Assembly (NCBI GenBank): GCA_035295705.1
Contig: DATGIN010000011.1
Coordinates: 1 to 23,100 of the forward strand
Source of the DNA: Poindextera sp035295705
GTDB lineage: Bacteria > Pseudomonadota > Alphaproteobacteria > Caulobacterales > Caulobacteraceae
Reading direction: 5' to 3'
Length of the DNA stretch: 23,100 nucleotides
Below the pieces are notes generated by a model that ran no database searches, was not told the origin of the DNA, and worked only from the letters and a program-made list of their open reading frames with translations. How positions within the stretch are numbered: position 1 is the stretch's first letter; every line of letters begins with the position of its first letter. Below, piece by piece: positions 7,385 through 14,352 of the stretch. The position numbers were made by a program, and so were the translations under genes.

Positions 7385-8025
7385 TCCTTCGGCTGGGCGT
7401 TGACGGCGCGGCGGCCCGCGTCGGTGAAGAGGCTCAAAGTCATCTGGCTGATCACCGGGCCGACGACGGAGAGGCTGAGGGGCTCGTCCCAGCACGTCTG
7501 CAGGATGAGGCCCTGGAACAACGCGGTCAGCGTGCGCGCGAAGCCCTCGGGATCGACGTCGCGGCGGATGTGGCCGGCGGCCTGGCCGCGCTGGACGAGG
7601 CGCACGATCTCCGCGCGCACGGCGTTCAGGTTGGCGGTGACGCTGGCGCGGATAGCGGGGTTGCGCAGCGCCTCGGCCCAGCCCTGGACGCCCACGCGCC
7701 GCTCGTCGGTGCGGCGGCTGTCCGATAGCGAGGCGGCGTAGACGTCGAACAACAGGGCAAGCCCCTGGACGGCGCTGTCCTCGCCTTCGGCCAGCGCGGC
7801 GATGAGCGCGTTGCTCTGGCGCCGGTCGTCGGCGAGAGCGGCGATGATCTCGTCCTTGGTCGAAAAGTAGAGGTAGAGCGTCCCCTGGCTGACGCCCGAC
7901 TCGCGCACGATGTCGGCGGTGGTCGTGGCGTGGAAGCCGTCGCGCGAGAAGCAGCGCAGCGCCGCGTCCAGGATCTGCTGGCGGCGGGCGTCGCGCTTGG
8001 CTTCGGTGATCTTGGGCATCGGCAT
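7381..8025 (-). CDS. TetR family transcriptional regulator
   Basis: This 214-residue repressor-type protein has an N-terminal helix-turn-helix at about residues 13-60 (R-R-Q-Q-I-L-D-A-A, F-S-R-D-G-F-H-A-T-T, S-G-V-S-Q-G-T-L-Y-L-Y-F-S-T-K-D-E), the standard TetR pattern. A variable helical ligand domain follows. Two starts are possible, at 8025 and three codons in; no clear ribosome binding site precedes either. A TATAGA directly before the first ATG may be a -10 box, in which case the mRNA would be nearly leaderless from the inner ATG. It is the first gene of a two-gene operon with coq4 and probably controls itself and coq4 through the dyad at 8034-8049. The ligand is unknown. Confidence 0.93.
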   Translation of the reverse strand: MPMPKITEAKRDARRQQILDAALRCFSRDGFHATTTADIVRESGVSQGTLYLYFSTKDEIIAALADDRRQSNALIAALAEGEDSAVQGLALLFDVYAASLSDSRRTDERRVGVQGWAEALRNPAIRASVTANLNAVRAEIVRLVQRGQAAGHIRRDVDPEGFARTLTALFQGLILQTCWDEPLSLSVVGPVISQMTLSLFTDAGRRAVNAQPKE

Positions 8026-8033
8026 CTATAAAA

Positions 8034-8049
8034 ACTGACTGGTCAGTCA
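8034..8049. promoter_or_regulatory. probable TetR operator (overlapping dyads)
   Basis: The sequence ACTGACTGGTCAGTCA contains two overlapping near-perfect dyads offset by two bases: ACTGAC-TG-GTCAGT (8034-8047) and TGACTG-GT-CAGTCA (8036-8049), each with six-base arms. It begins nine bases before the tetR start and sits where the promoter must be, which fits autorepression. Similar TGACTGGTCAGTCA-type sites are common for TetR regulators, from general knowledge. Confidence 0.75.
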
Positions 8050-8111
8050 TTTTAACCGGAGCCAGCAGCTTCGTCAAGTTGGGTCCGCGCGGCGCCTCCC
8101 GATCGACGGAC

Positions 8112-8129
8112 TGTCAAGTTCACTTGACA
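8112..8129. promoter_or_regulatory. perfect 8+8 palindrome, probable operator of the membrane protein/XRE unit
   Basis: TGTCAAGT-TC-ACTTGACA is a perfect palindrome with a two-base centre, 55 bases before the membrane protein start. Its right arm contains TTGACA (8124-8129), an ideal -35 hexamer directed to that gene, so a bound regulator would block the promoter. No good -10 is visible at the expected spacing. A further GTCAAGTT half-site lies at 8073-8080, exactly 40 bases left of the same octamer at 8113-8120. Confidence 0.6.
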
Positions 8130-8183
8130 ACTGGACCTTCTGAGGACAAGCTTCCTTTACACAGCTGACAGGGGTGCTGCGGG

Positions 8184-8828
8184 ATGGCGCGTCAGGTTGC
8201 GGCCGCTTCAGATGCGGCGCCGGAAGGATCCGTGCTTCGAGGGCTGCTCGCGACGGGCGGGATCGTGCTCGTGGGGGCCGGCGCGGCGGTGGGCGGCTTC
8301 TTCTTCGTTTCCCACTACCTCAGGCTCATCCACGCGCCCAGGTGGGCCTTCGGCGTCACGACGCTTGTCTACGCGCTGATCGTCACGGCGGTTGCGTTCA
8401 CTGCGGCCTGGGCCGGGCGGCGGCAGATGCGCATGCGGCAAACCGCAGCCATGCTGCGCTATTCGCGGCGCTTTGCGGCCGTCATGGCGCTCTACGTCGC
8501 CGTCCTGCTTGGGGTGTTGTTCGCCTGGGCGAGCGCAAGACCAACGGGCGTCTGGGCCGCGTCGTTGGCCGTCGCCCCAGCCATTCCGCTGATCGGCGCG
8601 ATCGTCGTCATGGGTCTCTACCTGCGCGAGGAGTCAGACGAACTCCAACGCCTCGTCTTCGCCGAGGCGGCGCTCTGGGCCACGGGCGGCATGCTGGCCA
8701 TCGCCAATGTCTGGGGCTTCCTCGAGATGTTCCGCATCGTCCCCTACGTGCCGGCGTGGGCGGCGTTCGTGGTCTGGGCGGTTTGCCTTGGTCCTGGCTT
8801 CGTCATCGCCTGGCGCCGCTACCAGTGA
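8184..8828 (+). CDS. six-helix integral membrane protein, unknown function
   Basis: This 214-residue protein has about six hydrophobic segments (near 21-43, 55-77, 96-115, 121-146, 163-182 and 190-210). A conserved-looking charged loop, Y-L-R-E-E-S-D-E-L-Q-R (146-156), lies between helices 4 and 5. I recall similar proteins, with an R-x-x-D-E-x-Q-R loop, encoded next to small XRE regulators in many bacteria, but no function is established that I can name. Its stop overlaps the regulator start as GTGA, so the two are coupled. The palindrome at 8112-8129 is the likely control site. It is divergent from tetR. Confidence 0.82.
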   Translation: MARQVAAASDAAPEGSVLRGLLATGGIVLVGAGAAVGGFFFVSHYLRLIHAPRWAFGVTTLVYALIVTAVAFTAAWAGRRQMRMRQTAAMLRYSRRFAAVMALYVAVLLGVLFAWASARPTGVWAASLAVAPAIPLIGAIVVMGLYLREESDELQRLVFAEAALWATGGMLAIANVWGFLEMFRIVPYVPAWAAFVVWAVCLGPGFVIAWRRYQ

Positions 8829-9016
8829 AGAACCGGCTGAAGGCCCTTAGAGCTGAGCGAGACTGGAGCCAGGCCGAGCTCGCCGATCGACTCGACGTCT
8901 CGCGCCAGAGCGTGAACGCCATCGAGACCGGCAAGTACGACCCGAGCCTGCCGCTTGCGTTCCGCATCGCACGCCTTTTCGGCGAGCCGCTCGAGGCCAT
9001 ATTCCTGCAGGATTGA
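8825..9016 (+). CDS. small XRE-family helix-turn-helix regulator
   Basis: This 63-residue protein is almost only a helix-turn-helix of the Cro/C1 type: L-R-A-E-R-D-W-S-Q-A-E-L-A (8-20), S-R-Q-S-V-N-A-I-E-T-G (26-36), and the terminal F-G-E-P-L-E-A-I-F. This is the compact YozG-like form. The start is the GTG overlapping the upstream stop by four bases; the frame is open further upstream inside the membrane gene, but that part is a shadow. It probably represses its own operon by binding the palindrome at 8112-8129, with the membrane protein acting as sensor or partner; both points are inference. Confidence 0.88.
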   Translation: MKNRLKALRAERDWSQAELADRLDVSRQSVNAIETGKYDPSLPLAFRIARLFGEPLEAIFLQD

Positions 9017-9045
9017 TCCGTGGAAGGACTAAACGCTGGTCCGAC

Positions 9046-9624
9046 CTAACCCGCTGCGGCGGCGCGCTCCCGTTCGGCGCGGCGCGCGGCGGCGAGGTCG
9101 TTGCACCAGTGGTAGAACTGCGGGAGCTCGTAGGCGCGCTCGTCCTTCTCGTCCGGGCTCCACATGCTGCGCTCGGCGCCCAAGAGGTCGCCACCATAGA
9201 CATGCAGGCCGAGCGTCGGGGTATCGAGCGGGTTCTCGATCGCGTGCACGACGTCGGCGCCCAGCAGCAGGGCCTCGCCCGCGTGGATCGTGCGCCGGTT
9301 GGCCGCCTCCAGTCGCTTTTCACCGCGGCGATAGAAGGTGTTGGCCTCCTCGCCCTTGTAGATTCCGATCACCGCCCACATGCGGTGGTTGTGCGCGATG
9401 CTGCAGGCATGCGGGCGAAGCGTCACGTTCAGGACCGTCATCTCGCTCGAGCGGAAGATCGGCGCGTCGAGCACGCCGGTCTTCGGCGGCAGCGCCGGGA
9501 CGCCCTGGGCGACGGCGTCCGGGTCGGCGACCGCCTCGCGCATGAGCTCCAAGATCGCCTTGGCCGCATGCGGCTCGGCGATCACCCGGCGGCAGGACTC
9601 CACGAACGCCTCGAGATCGAACAT
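9046..9624 (-). CDS. cysteine-dioxygenase-like cupin metalloprotein
   Basis: This 192-residue cupin belongs to the predicted metal-dependent, double-stranded beta-helix proteins related to cysteine dioxygenase type I. The metal site is visible as H78-N-H80 in the first cupin motif and H141 in G-L-H-V-Y-G-G-D; E92 in K-G-E-E and H127 in V-V-H-A are also conserved-looking. Iron-dependent thiol oxidation is the family expectation, but the substrate cannot be stated: the typical CDO Cys-Tyr crosslink residues are not evident. GAGGAGG stands seven bases before the ATG. It converges with the XRE gene (29-base gap) and lies 88 bases downstream of the arylsulfotransferase-like gene on the same strand. 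Confidence 0.8.
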   Translation of the reverse strand: MFDLEAFVESCRRVIAEPHAAKAILELMREAVADPDAVAQGVPALPPKTGVLDAPIFRSSEMTVLNVTLRPHACSIAHNHRMWAVIGIYKGEEANTFYRRGEKRLEAANRRTIHAGEALLLGADVVHAIENPLDTPTLGLHVYGGDLLGAERSMWSPDEKDERAYELPQFYHWCNDLAAARRAERERAAAAG

Positions 9625-9712
9625 GGGCGGGCCTCCTCGCGCAGAAGCGGCAGACTAGATCGAACGCCGCGCCGGCGCGAGCGCCGCCTTCGCGGCTCTC
9701 CTCGGGCGAGAG

Positions 9713-10858
9713 CTAGGCCAACCCGTTCAGCCGGTTGAGGTTGCCGAAGCGGTCGGGGTCGAGGTCGCGGCCGGCGAGCGCGGGATGGTCGGGATCGTAG
9801 CGGTGCGCCCGGTAGATGCTGACGGTGGGGTCGCCTCTCGAGTTGTTGTTCACGAACGGGTTGATCCACTCCCACGCCACCTCGCCGGCGCGCGTCACCT
9901 CGAACAGGCGCCCGCTCGTGCCCTCACAGACGAGCACGTTGCCGGAAGAGAGCCGCGAGGCGCCGGAGATGTGGCCGGAGAAGAATTGCTGCGAGGGTCG
10001 TCCGCGGAAGGTCCAGACGATCTCGTTCTTCGCCGGGTCGATTTCGACCAGCTTGGAAGAGTCGTGGCCGTTGTCGAAGACCAGGATGTTCCCGTTCGGC
10101 AGCCAGGTCGGGTTGTGCTGGCCGTGCACCTTGTCGAACTTGAAGCTGATCTCGCCGGTCTCGCCCGAGATCACGCAGACCCGGTCGCAGTTGCGGGCCG
10201 AGAAGACGATGTCGCCCTTCTCGTTCACGTCGATGCCGTTGATGTGGGTCCACTCCCAGCGGATCGCCCGCGGTTCGATCCTGTCCTTCTTCGGATCGAG
10301 CAATTTCCAGGTCTGGATGCGGCGGACCTCCTTCTTGTCCGGCGTGACCTCGACAAGGTCGTCGCCCAGGAGGCGCGGCAATCTCTCCCTCGGCCTTGAG
10401 AAGCCGCCCCGGACGCTCTTGTGCAGGTCCTCGCTCACCTCGACCCACTCCGGCACCATCGTGTTGCCGTTCGCGAAGCGGTGGAAGTCGTGGTGCTGGA
10501 AGGGGTTGACGTACTCCCAGACCACGTTCCCGTCCCAATCCACCTCGCAGAGCGTTGTGTGATAGCCGCCGAGGCGGGTGACGTGCTGAGCCAGCGGCGG
10601 CGGCGGCTTGGTGGGCTCGTCGGGCGGCGGCTTCGGCAGGTTCACGTCCGAGCCGGTCATCAGCAGATGGCCGTTGTCCAGCAGCCGGCCGTAGCCGGGC
10701 TTGATGTGGGTGAACGTCCAGCGGTGCACGATGCGCCCCTCGAGGTCGATGAGGTAGGTCGAGGCGTCGCCGTGCGGCGTTAAGAGCGTGTAGCCCTTGG
10801 TCGAGAGGCCCGAACGGTGAAACGTCAGCCCCGTCGGCCGGTTGACCGACCAACCCAT
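9713..10858 (-). CDS. arylsulfotransferase (ASST)-family beta-propeller protein
   Basis: This 381-residue protein consists of repeated propeller blades of the type x-N-G-N-x-L/I: L-L-D-N-G-H-L-L, F-A-N-G-N-T-M, L-P-N-G-N-I-L-V, L-S-S-G-N-V-L-V, with repeated D-W-D-G-N-V-V-W-E-Y and E-V-A-W-E-W strands. The pattern is that of PQQ-like and ASST-family proteins. Aryl-sulfate sulfotransferases usually act in the periplasm, but no signal peptide is present (it starts M-G-W-S-V-N-R), so this one should be cytosolic unless exported otherwise. Histidines are abundant (H-H-D-F-H-R, H-G-Q-H-N, S-G-H-I), and the catalytic one cannot be picked by eye. GGAG lies seven bases before the ATG. The donor and acceptor are unknown. 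Confidence 0.75.
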   Translation of the reverse strand: MGWSVNRPTGLTFHRSGLSTKGYTLLTPHGDASTYLIDLEGRIVHRWTFTHIKPGYGRLLDNGHLLMTGSDVNLPKPPPDEPTKPPPPLAQHVTRLGGYHTTLCEVDWDGNVVWEYVNPFQHHDFHRFANGNTMVPEWVEVSEDLHKSVRGGFSRPRERLPRLLGDDLVEVTPDKKEVRRIQTWKLLDPKKDRIEPRAIRWEWTHINGIDVNEKGDIVFSARNCDRVCVISGETGEISFKFDKVHGQHNPTWLPNGNILVFDNGHDSSKLVEIDPAKNEIVWTFRGRPSQQFFSGHISGASRLSSGNVLVCEGTSGRLFEVTRAGEVAWEWINPFVNNNSRGDPTVSIYRAHRYDPDHPALAGRDLDPDRFGNLNRLNGLA

Positions 10859-11048
10859 CGAGAATCTCCGAAGCGATGAAGCGCGGCTGTCTAGCTCAGC
10901 GCGTGGAGTGGAGGAAGCTCCGGGCCGGGCGAAAGAGGTCCGCCCGGTCCAATTCGGGCGTCCGGCCAGTCCAAGCCGGAGCCCGTCGGCCGCGGTATTT
11001 CACGCGCCGCGCCGCGCAGAGACCCAACCGCGGGCGCGCTGGGGGCAA

Positions 11049-11085
11049 TCGGCCCGCCCTCACCCTTGCCCCGAGGGCGGGCCGA
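11049..11085 (-). terminator. strong intergenic hairpin, possible terminator of the aldo/keto reductase operon
   Basis: Thirteen-base perfect arms (11049-11061 and 11073-11085; core GGCCCGCCCTC) enclose an 11-base loop. The hairpin begins 32 bases after the aldo/keto reductase stop on the - strand. No T run follows in that direction, so it may be a U-poor terminator or an extragenic palindrome. The rest of 10859-11117 shows no gene. Confidence 0.45.
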
Positions 11086-11117
11086 CACCGCCTTGGCGAC
11101 AGCGCCGATCCTCGCGC

Positions 11118-12092
11118 TTAAGCCGGCTCGCGCAAGCCGAGCGCGTCGATGCGGGCCGCAACCGCCGGGTCGAGCGCCTCGGCCTCGGCGGCGAGGCAGT
11201 CGTCCAGCTCCGCTCGGTTCTTCACCCCCAGCACCACGGCGTCGACGCCCGGCATCGCGAGCGCGTAGCGATGCGCGAGCATGGCCGGCTTGACGCCGAG
11301 CTCGGCGCAAAGCGCGCGGAACGGGCTCGCCCGCTCGTAGTCCAGGCGATCCGGATGCCTCGGCGAGAGCTCGCGGTCGATGGCGTCGGTGAGCGCGCCC
11401 GCCTGCACGGCGCGGATGCCGAGCACGCCGACGTCCGCGTCGGCGGCCGCGGCGATGATGTCGCGCGGCCTCGCCGGCTCCGCGTAGCTCCGGATGCCGC
11501 CCGCGCTGTCCAAGAGGTTGGCGATCGCCTGCACCGCAGCCGGCTTTCGCGCGTGGTTCAGGGCGCGGATGATCGTTTCCGGCACGCCCGTACCGGTCAG
11601 GCCCCAGGCGCCGATCTTGCCGGCCTGGACAAGGCCCTCCATGGCCGGGATGACCTCGTCGACATAGATCGACCAGCGGGTCGCGAACTGGTCCTGCATC
11701 TCGGCGCGGCGCGCGTAGACGTAGTCGTCGGCGCAGATGTTCGAATGCAGGAAGAAGAGGTCGAGCCGCGGAAGCCGCATGGCGGCAAGGCTGGCCTCGG
11801 CCGAGGCGGCCAGCCGCGCCGCCGCCGCACCGCGCGGCGGCGAGCCGAGCTGGCACTTGCTGGTGAAGCGCAGGCCGGCCGGTGGGCGACCCTCGAACGT
11901 CTCGCCGATGAGGGCCTCGCACGAGCCGTACATCGGCGCCGCGTCGATCAGGGTGATGCCGGCATCGACCGCCGCCCAGAGCGTCGCCTTCGCTTCCTCA
12001 CCCGAGGTCGCGCCCCAGACCTGGCCGATCCCGCCGCCGCCGAGCACCAGGCGGCTGACGTCTCCGAAGGCGCCGAGGCGGCGTGTTTGCAT
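11118..12092 (-). CDS. aldo/keto reductase family oxidoreductase
   Basis: This 324-residue (beta/alpha)8-barrel protein has the AKR catalytic tetrad D50, Y55, K79 and H116 (D-A-A-P-M-Y-G; F-T-S-K; F-F-L-H-S). It should reduce a carbonyl or oxidise an alcohol with NADPH in the cytosol. It resembles the L-fucose/D-galactose dehydrogenase-like AKRs, but the substrate is not readable. The start is the ATG with AAGGAG six bases upstream; the frame is open farther upstream into the next gene but without AKR sequence. It is the second gene of an operon, 14 bases after the small membrane protein. A hairpin downstream may end the transcript. Confidence 0.9.
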   Translation of the reverse strand: MQTRRLGAFGDVSRLVLGGGGIGQVWGATSGEEAKATLWAAVDAGITLIDAAPMYGSCEALIGETFEGRPPAGLRFTSKCQLGSPPRGAAAARLAASAEASLAAMRLPRLDLFFLHSNICADDYVYARRAEMQDQFATRWSIYVDEVIPAMEGLVQAGKIGAWGLTGTGVPETIIRALNHARKPAAVQAIANLLDSAGGIRSYAEPARPRDIIAAAADADVGVLGIRAVQAGALTDAIDRELSPRHPDRLDYERASPFRALCAELGVKPAMLAHRYALAMPGVDAVVLGVKNRAELDDCLAAEAEALDPAVAARIDALGLREPA

Positions 12093-12106
12093 GGGCGGCT
12101 CCTTGC

Positions 12107-12544
12107 TCAGGCCGACGCGGGCGCGGGCGGGCTCCGAAAGGTCGCGCCGTGGATCTCGTCGGTAAGGCGGTTGTTGATCTCGATCAGCTTGTGCACCTGG
12201 TCGGTCAACTCGAGCACCGCCTCGGTGTCCTTGAAGGTCTGCAGCGCCTGCTTGTCCGAGGCCTTCGCCAGCACCCGCTGGCCGACCATGATGACGGACA
12301 AGAGAACGAGCTGCAGGAACGTCTGCGAGAGCCAGCTCACCGTCGCAAAGACGCCCTGGTGGATCGCGTCGGGGAGGCTGATGAGCGCGAGCGCCCCGAA
12401 GGCGTAGGCGCACCACATCGAACCGACGCCCCTGGTGATCTGCACCGCCAGCCAGCCGTTGAACCCGACGTGCTCGTCGGAGACGAGCACCGCGCCTTCG
12501 TCCTTTCGCGCTACGCGCCGGTGGTGAACGTGAGAGCCTGCCAT
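12107..12544 (-). CDS. small two-helix membrane protein, unknown function
   Basis: This 145-residue protein has two transmembrane helices (about 41-61, V-G-S-M-W-C-A-Y-A-F-G, and 66-88, F-L-Q-L-V-L-L-S-V-I-M-V-G-Q). A cytosolic or periplasmic amphipathic tail follows (92-132, E-A-V-L-E-L-T-D-Q-V-H-K-L) that could form a short coiled coil. The pattern resembles DUF1003-like proteins and unnamed proteins I recall from actinobacteria and alphaproteobacteria. No function is known to me. It is the first gene of an operon with the aldo/keto reductase, and 194 bases of non-coding DNA separate it from the divergent VOC gene. Confidence 0.75.
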   Translation of the reverse strand: MAGSHVHHRRVARKDEGAVLVSDEHVGFNGWLAVQITRGVGSMWCAYAFGALALISLPDAIHQGVFATVSWLSQTFLQLVLLSVIMVGQRVLAKASDKQALQTFKDTEAVLELTDQVHKLIEINNRLTDEIHGATFRSPPAPASA

Positions 12545-12738
12545 GGCCGGAGCCCGCCCTTCAAAAGAAACAGTTGCCTAGAGGTCAGACCCTACCGAGC
12601 CGGCTCCGAACGCCGCAAGCTCGCACGTTGACAACCGAGGCGGTCTTGCCGGAGCATGGCGGCGCTGCCCGCAGGACGCATCGGCCACGGGGCCGACTGG
12701 GCCATGCCCGCCTGCTTCAACATGAAGGCAGCCGAACC

Positions 12739-13410
12739 ATGTCCAGTCTCGAAAACCTGAAGAAGCAGGCGAAGGCGCTCGTCCGCCTGCATCGCGAGCG
12801 CTCCTACCACCTGGCTTGCGTGGCCCGCGAAACCTTGCCGAAGTTCGCCGGCCTGTCCGATCGGCAGGTGTTGGCGGCGGAGTTCAAGCTGGCCGACGCG
12901 CAAGGCATCGTCGCGCGCCAGAACGGCTACGACAGCTGGGCGGACCTGAAGGCCCGCGCCGGGCATGAGGACGAGCGGCCGGCCCCGTCGCCGTTTGGTC
13001 CGGGCGTGCTCTTCGCCGTCCCGATGCTCTACGTGTCCGATGTCCGCGTCGCCGTCGAACACTACGTCGGCGCGCTGGGCTTCACCGCCAACCAGGTGTC
13101 CGGCGATCCGCCGTTCTACGCGGAGGTGGCGCGGGGCGGGGCGGTGCTGGCGCTTCGCCTGGTCCACGGCCAGGCGATCGCGCCCGACGTGCGCGCGCGC
13201 GAGCCGATGCTGTTGCAGGCGTCGATCCGGGTGGGCGATGCGAAGGCGCTCTACCTGGAACTGCTCGCGGCCGGCGCGACGTTCGACACGCCGCTGCAGC
13301 GCGACGCGTTCGGGCCGCAAGGCTTCGTGGTCAAGGACCCGGATGGCAACCTGATCGCGTTCGGCGAGCCGGGGCCGGCCGCCCGCGCGCGGGCGGCGAA
13401 GGGCGCCTAG
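12739..13410 (+). CDS. VOC (glyoxalase/bleomycin resistance) protein with extra N-terminal domain
   Basis: This 223-residue protein has two parts. Residues 1-73 (L-E-N-L-K-K-Q-A-K-A-L-V-R-L-H-R, F-K-L-A-D-A-Q, G-Y-D-S-W-A-D-L-K) form a helical domain known at the front of several ankyrin-repeat and VOC proteins. Residues 90-215 form one VOC domain pair (M-L-Y-V-S-D-V-R-V-A-V-E-H-Y-V-G-A-L-G-F then F-V-V-K-D-P-D-G-N-L-I-A-F-G-E). The VOC part resembles dioxygenase/bleomycin-binding proteins rather than glyoxalase I, since the full set of metal histidines and glutamates is not visible. A role in ligand binding or metal-dependent detoxification is plausible, but the substrate is unknown. The start is the ATG at the onset of the conserved domain; only a weak AAGG precedes it. 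Confidence 0.85.
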   Translation: MSSLENLKKQAKALVRLHRERSYHLACVARETLPKFAGLSDRQVLAAEFKLADAQGIVARQNGYDSWADLKARAGHEDERPAPSPFGPGVLFAVPMLYVSDVRVAVEHYVGALGFTANQVSGDPPFYAEVARGGAVLALRLVHGQAIAPDVRAREPMLLQASIRVGDAKALYLELLAAGATFDTPLQRDAFGPQGFVVKDPDGNLIAFGEPGPAARARAAKGA

Positions 13411-13493
13411 AGCCGCGGCGGTCTGGATTTCGACGTCTGGCCGGGCTCGGCTATGTCTGCGGGCCCGACGTCGAACCATCGCAAGGGCCGCCG

Positions 13494-14240
13494 ATGCACG
13501 TGGATCTCTCCGGCAAAACCGCGCTCGTCACCGGCGCGTCCAGCGGGCTCGGGCGGCATTTCGCCAAGCTCCTGGCGGCGAACGGCGCGCACGTCATCGC
13601 CGCCGCGCGGCGCACGGAGCTGCTGGACGCGCTGGTCGACGAGATCAGGGCCGCGGGCGGCAGCGCCGAAACCGTCACGCTGGATGTGACCGACGCGGCG
13701 GCGGTCGAGGCCGTGATCGGCGGGCTCGCCAAGCTCGACATCCTGATCAACAACGCCGGCGTCCCGTCCGGCGCGCTCGCCATCGACATCCCGCTCGAGG
13801 AATGGCGGCAGGTGTTCAAAGTGAACGCCGAGGGCGTCTTCACCGTCGCGCAGGCGGCGGCGCGCCGCATGCGCGAGCTCGGCGGGGGCAACATCATCAA
13901 CACCGCATCGATCACCGGCTTCCGGCCGGGGCCCGGCACGGCGGCCTACGGCGCGGCCAAGGCGGCGATCATCCGCCTGACCGAGAGCCTCGCGGCCGAG
14001 CTCGCGCGTCACAGGATCCGCGTGAACGCACTCGCGCCGGGGTACATCGAGACCGACCTCAACCGCGAATTCCTGCAGTCGGACTACGCGCCGCAGATGA
14101 TCAAGCGCATTCCCATGCGGCGCCTGGGGGAGTTGTCCGACCTCGACGGACCGCTCCTGCTGCTCGCCTCGGACGCCTCGGCCTACATGACCGGCGTCAC
14201 CATCCCGGTGGACGGCGGGCACTTGGTCAGCGTTCTTTAG
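13494..14240 (+). CDS. short-chain dehydrogenase/reductase (classical SDR)
   Basis: This 248-residue classical SDR has all motifs intact: T-G-A-S-S-G-L-G (13-20) for cofactor binding, N-N-A-G (86-89), catalytic N111, S139, Y152 and K156 (A-Y-G-A-A-K), and P-G-Y-I-E-T-D. The C-terminus ends in the usual P-V-D-G-G-H. It would oxidise an alcohol or reduce a ketone with NAD(P) in the cytosol; the R39-R40 after strand 2 hints at NADP preference. AAGGG precedes the ATG. It resembles 3-ketoacyl-ACP reductase-like SDRs, and the neighbouring nitroreductase and thiolases suggest catabolic lipid or xenobiotic metabolism. The exact substrate is unknown. Confidence 0.92.
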   Translation: MHVDLSGKTALVTGASSGLGRHFAKLLAANGAHVIAAARRTELLDALVDEIRAAGGSAETVTLDVTDAAAVEAVIGGLAKLDILINNAGVPSGALAIDIPLEEWRQVFKVNAEGVFTVAQAAARRMRELGGGNIINTASITGFRPGPGTAAYGAAKAAIIRLTESLAAELARHRIRVNALAPGYIETDLNREFLQSDYAPQMIKRIPMRRLGELSDLDGPLLLLASDASAYMTGVTIPVDGGHLVSVL

Positions 14241-14268
14241 CGCCGAGCGGCTGGCGCTTCAGCGCGCG

Positions 14269-14285
14269 CGCCGCCTGACGCGGCG
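14269..14285 (+). terminator. weak hairpin after the SDR gene
   Basis: CGCCGC (14269-14274) and GCGGCG (14280-14285) form a six-base stem with a five-base loop, 29 bases after the SDR stop and before the nitroreductase. No T run follows, so termination is uncertain. Confidence 0.25.
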
Positions 14286-14352
14286 TCGGGCTTACCTTCA
14301 AACGAACCATGCTGTAGCCGGAGCCGATCCAGGTGCAGGAGGCTTGCGAGCG

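Noticed and set aside
7385..8077. N-terminal extension of coq4 through the tetR gene
   Set aside because: The extension is in a different frame from the clear TetR protein on the same strand, is Arg/Pro-rich and non-conserved in character. The coupled ATG at 7384 is the better start.
10842..12407. Long + strand frame over the aldo/keto reductase and the gap before it
   Set aside because: Antisense to a protein with a complete AKR tetrad; no recognisable domain.
12628..12656. TTGACA as promoter of the VOC gene
   Set aside because: No acceptable -10 box occurs at either 17 bases or at the shorter Caulobacter-type spacing.
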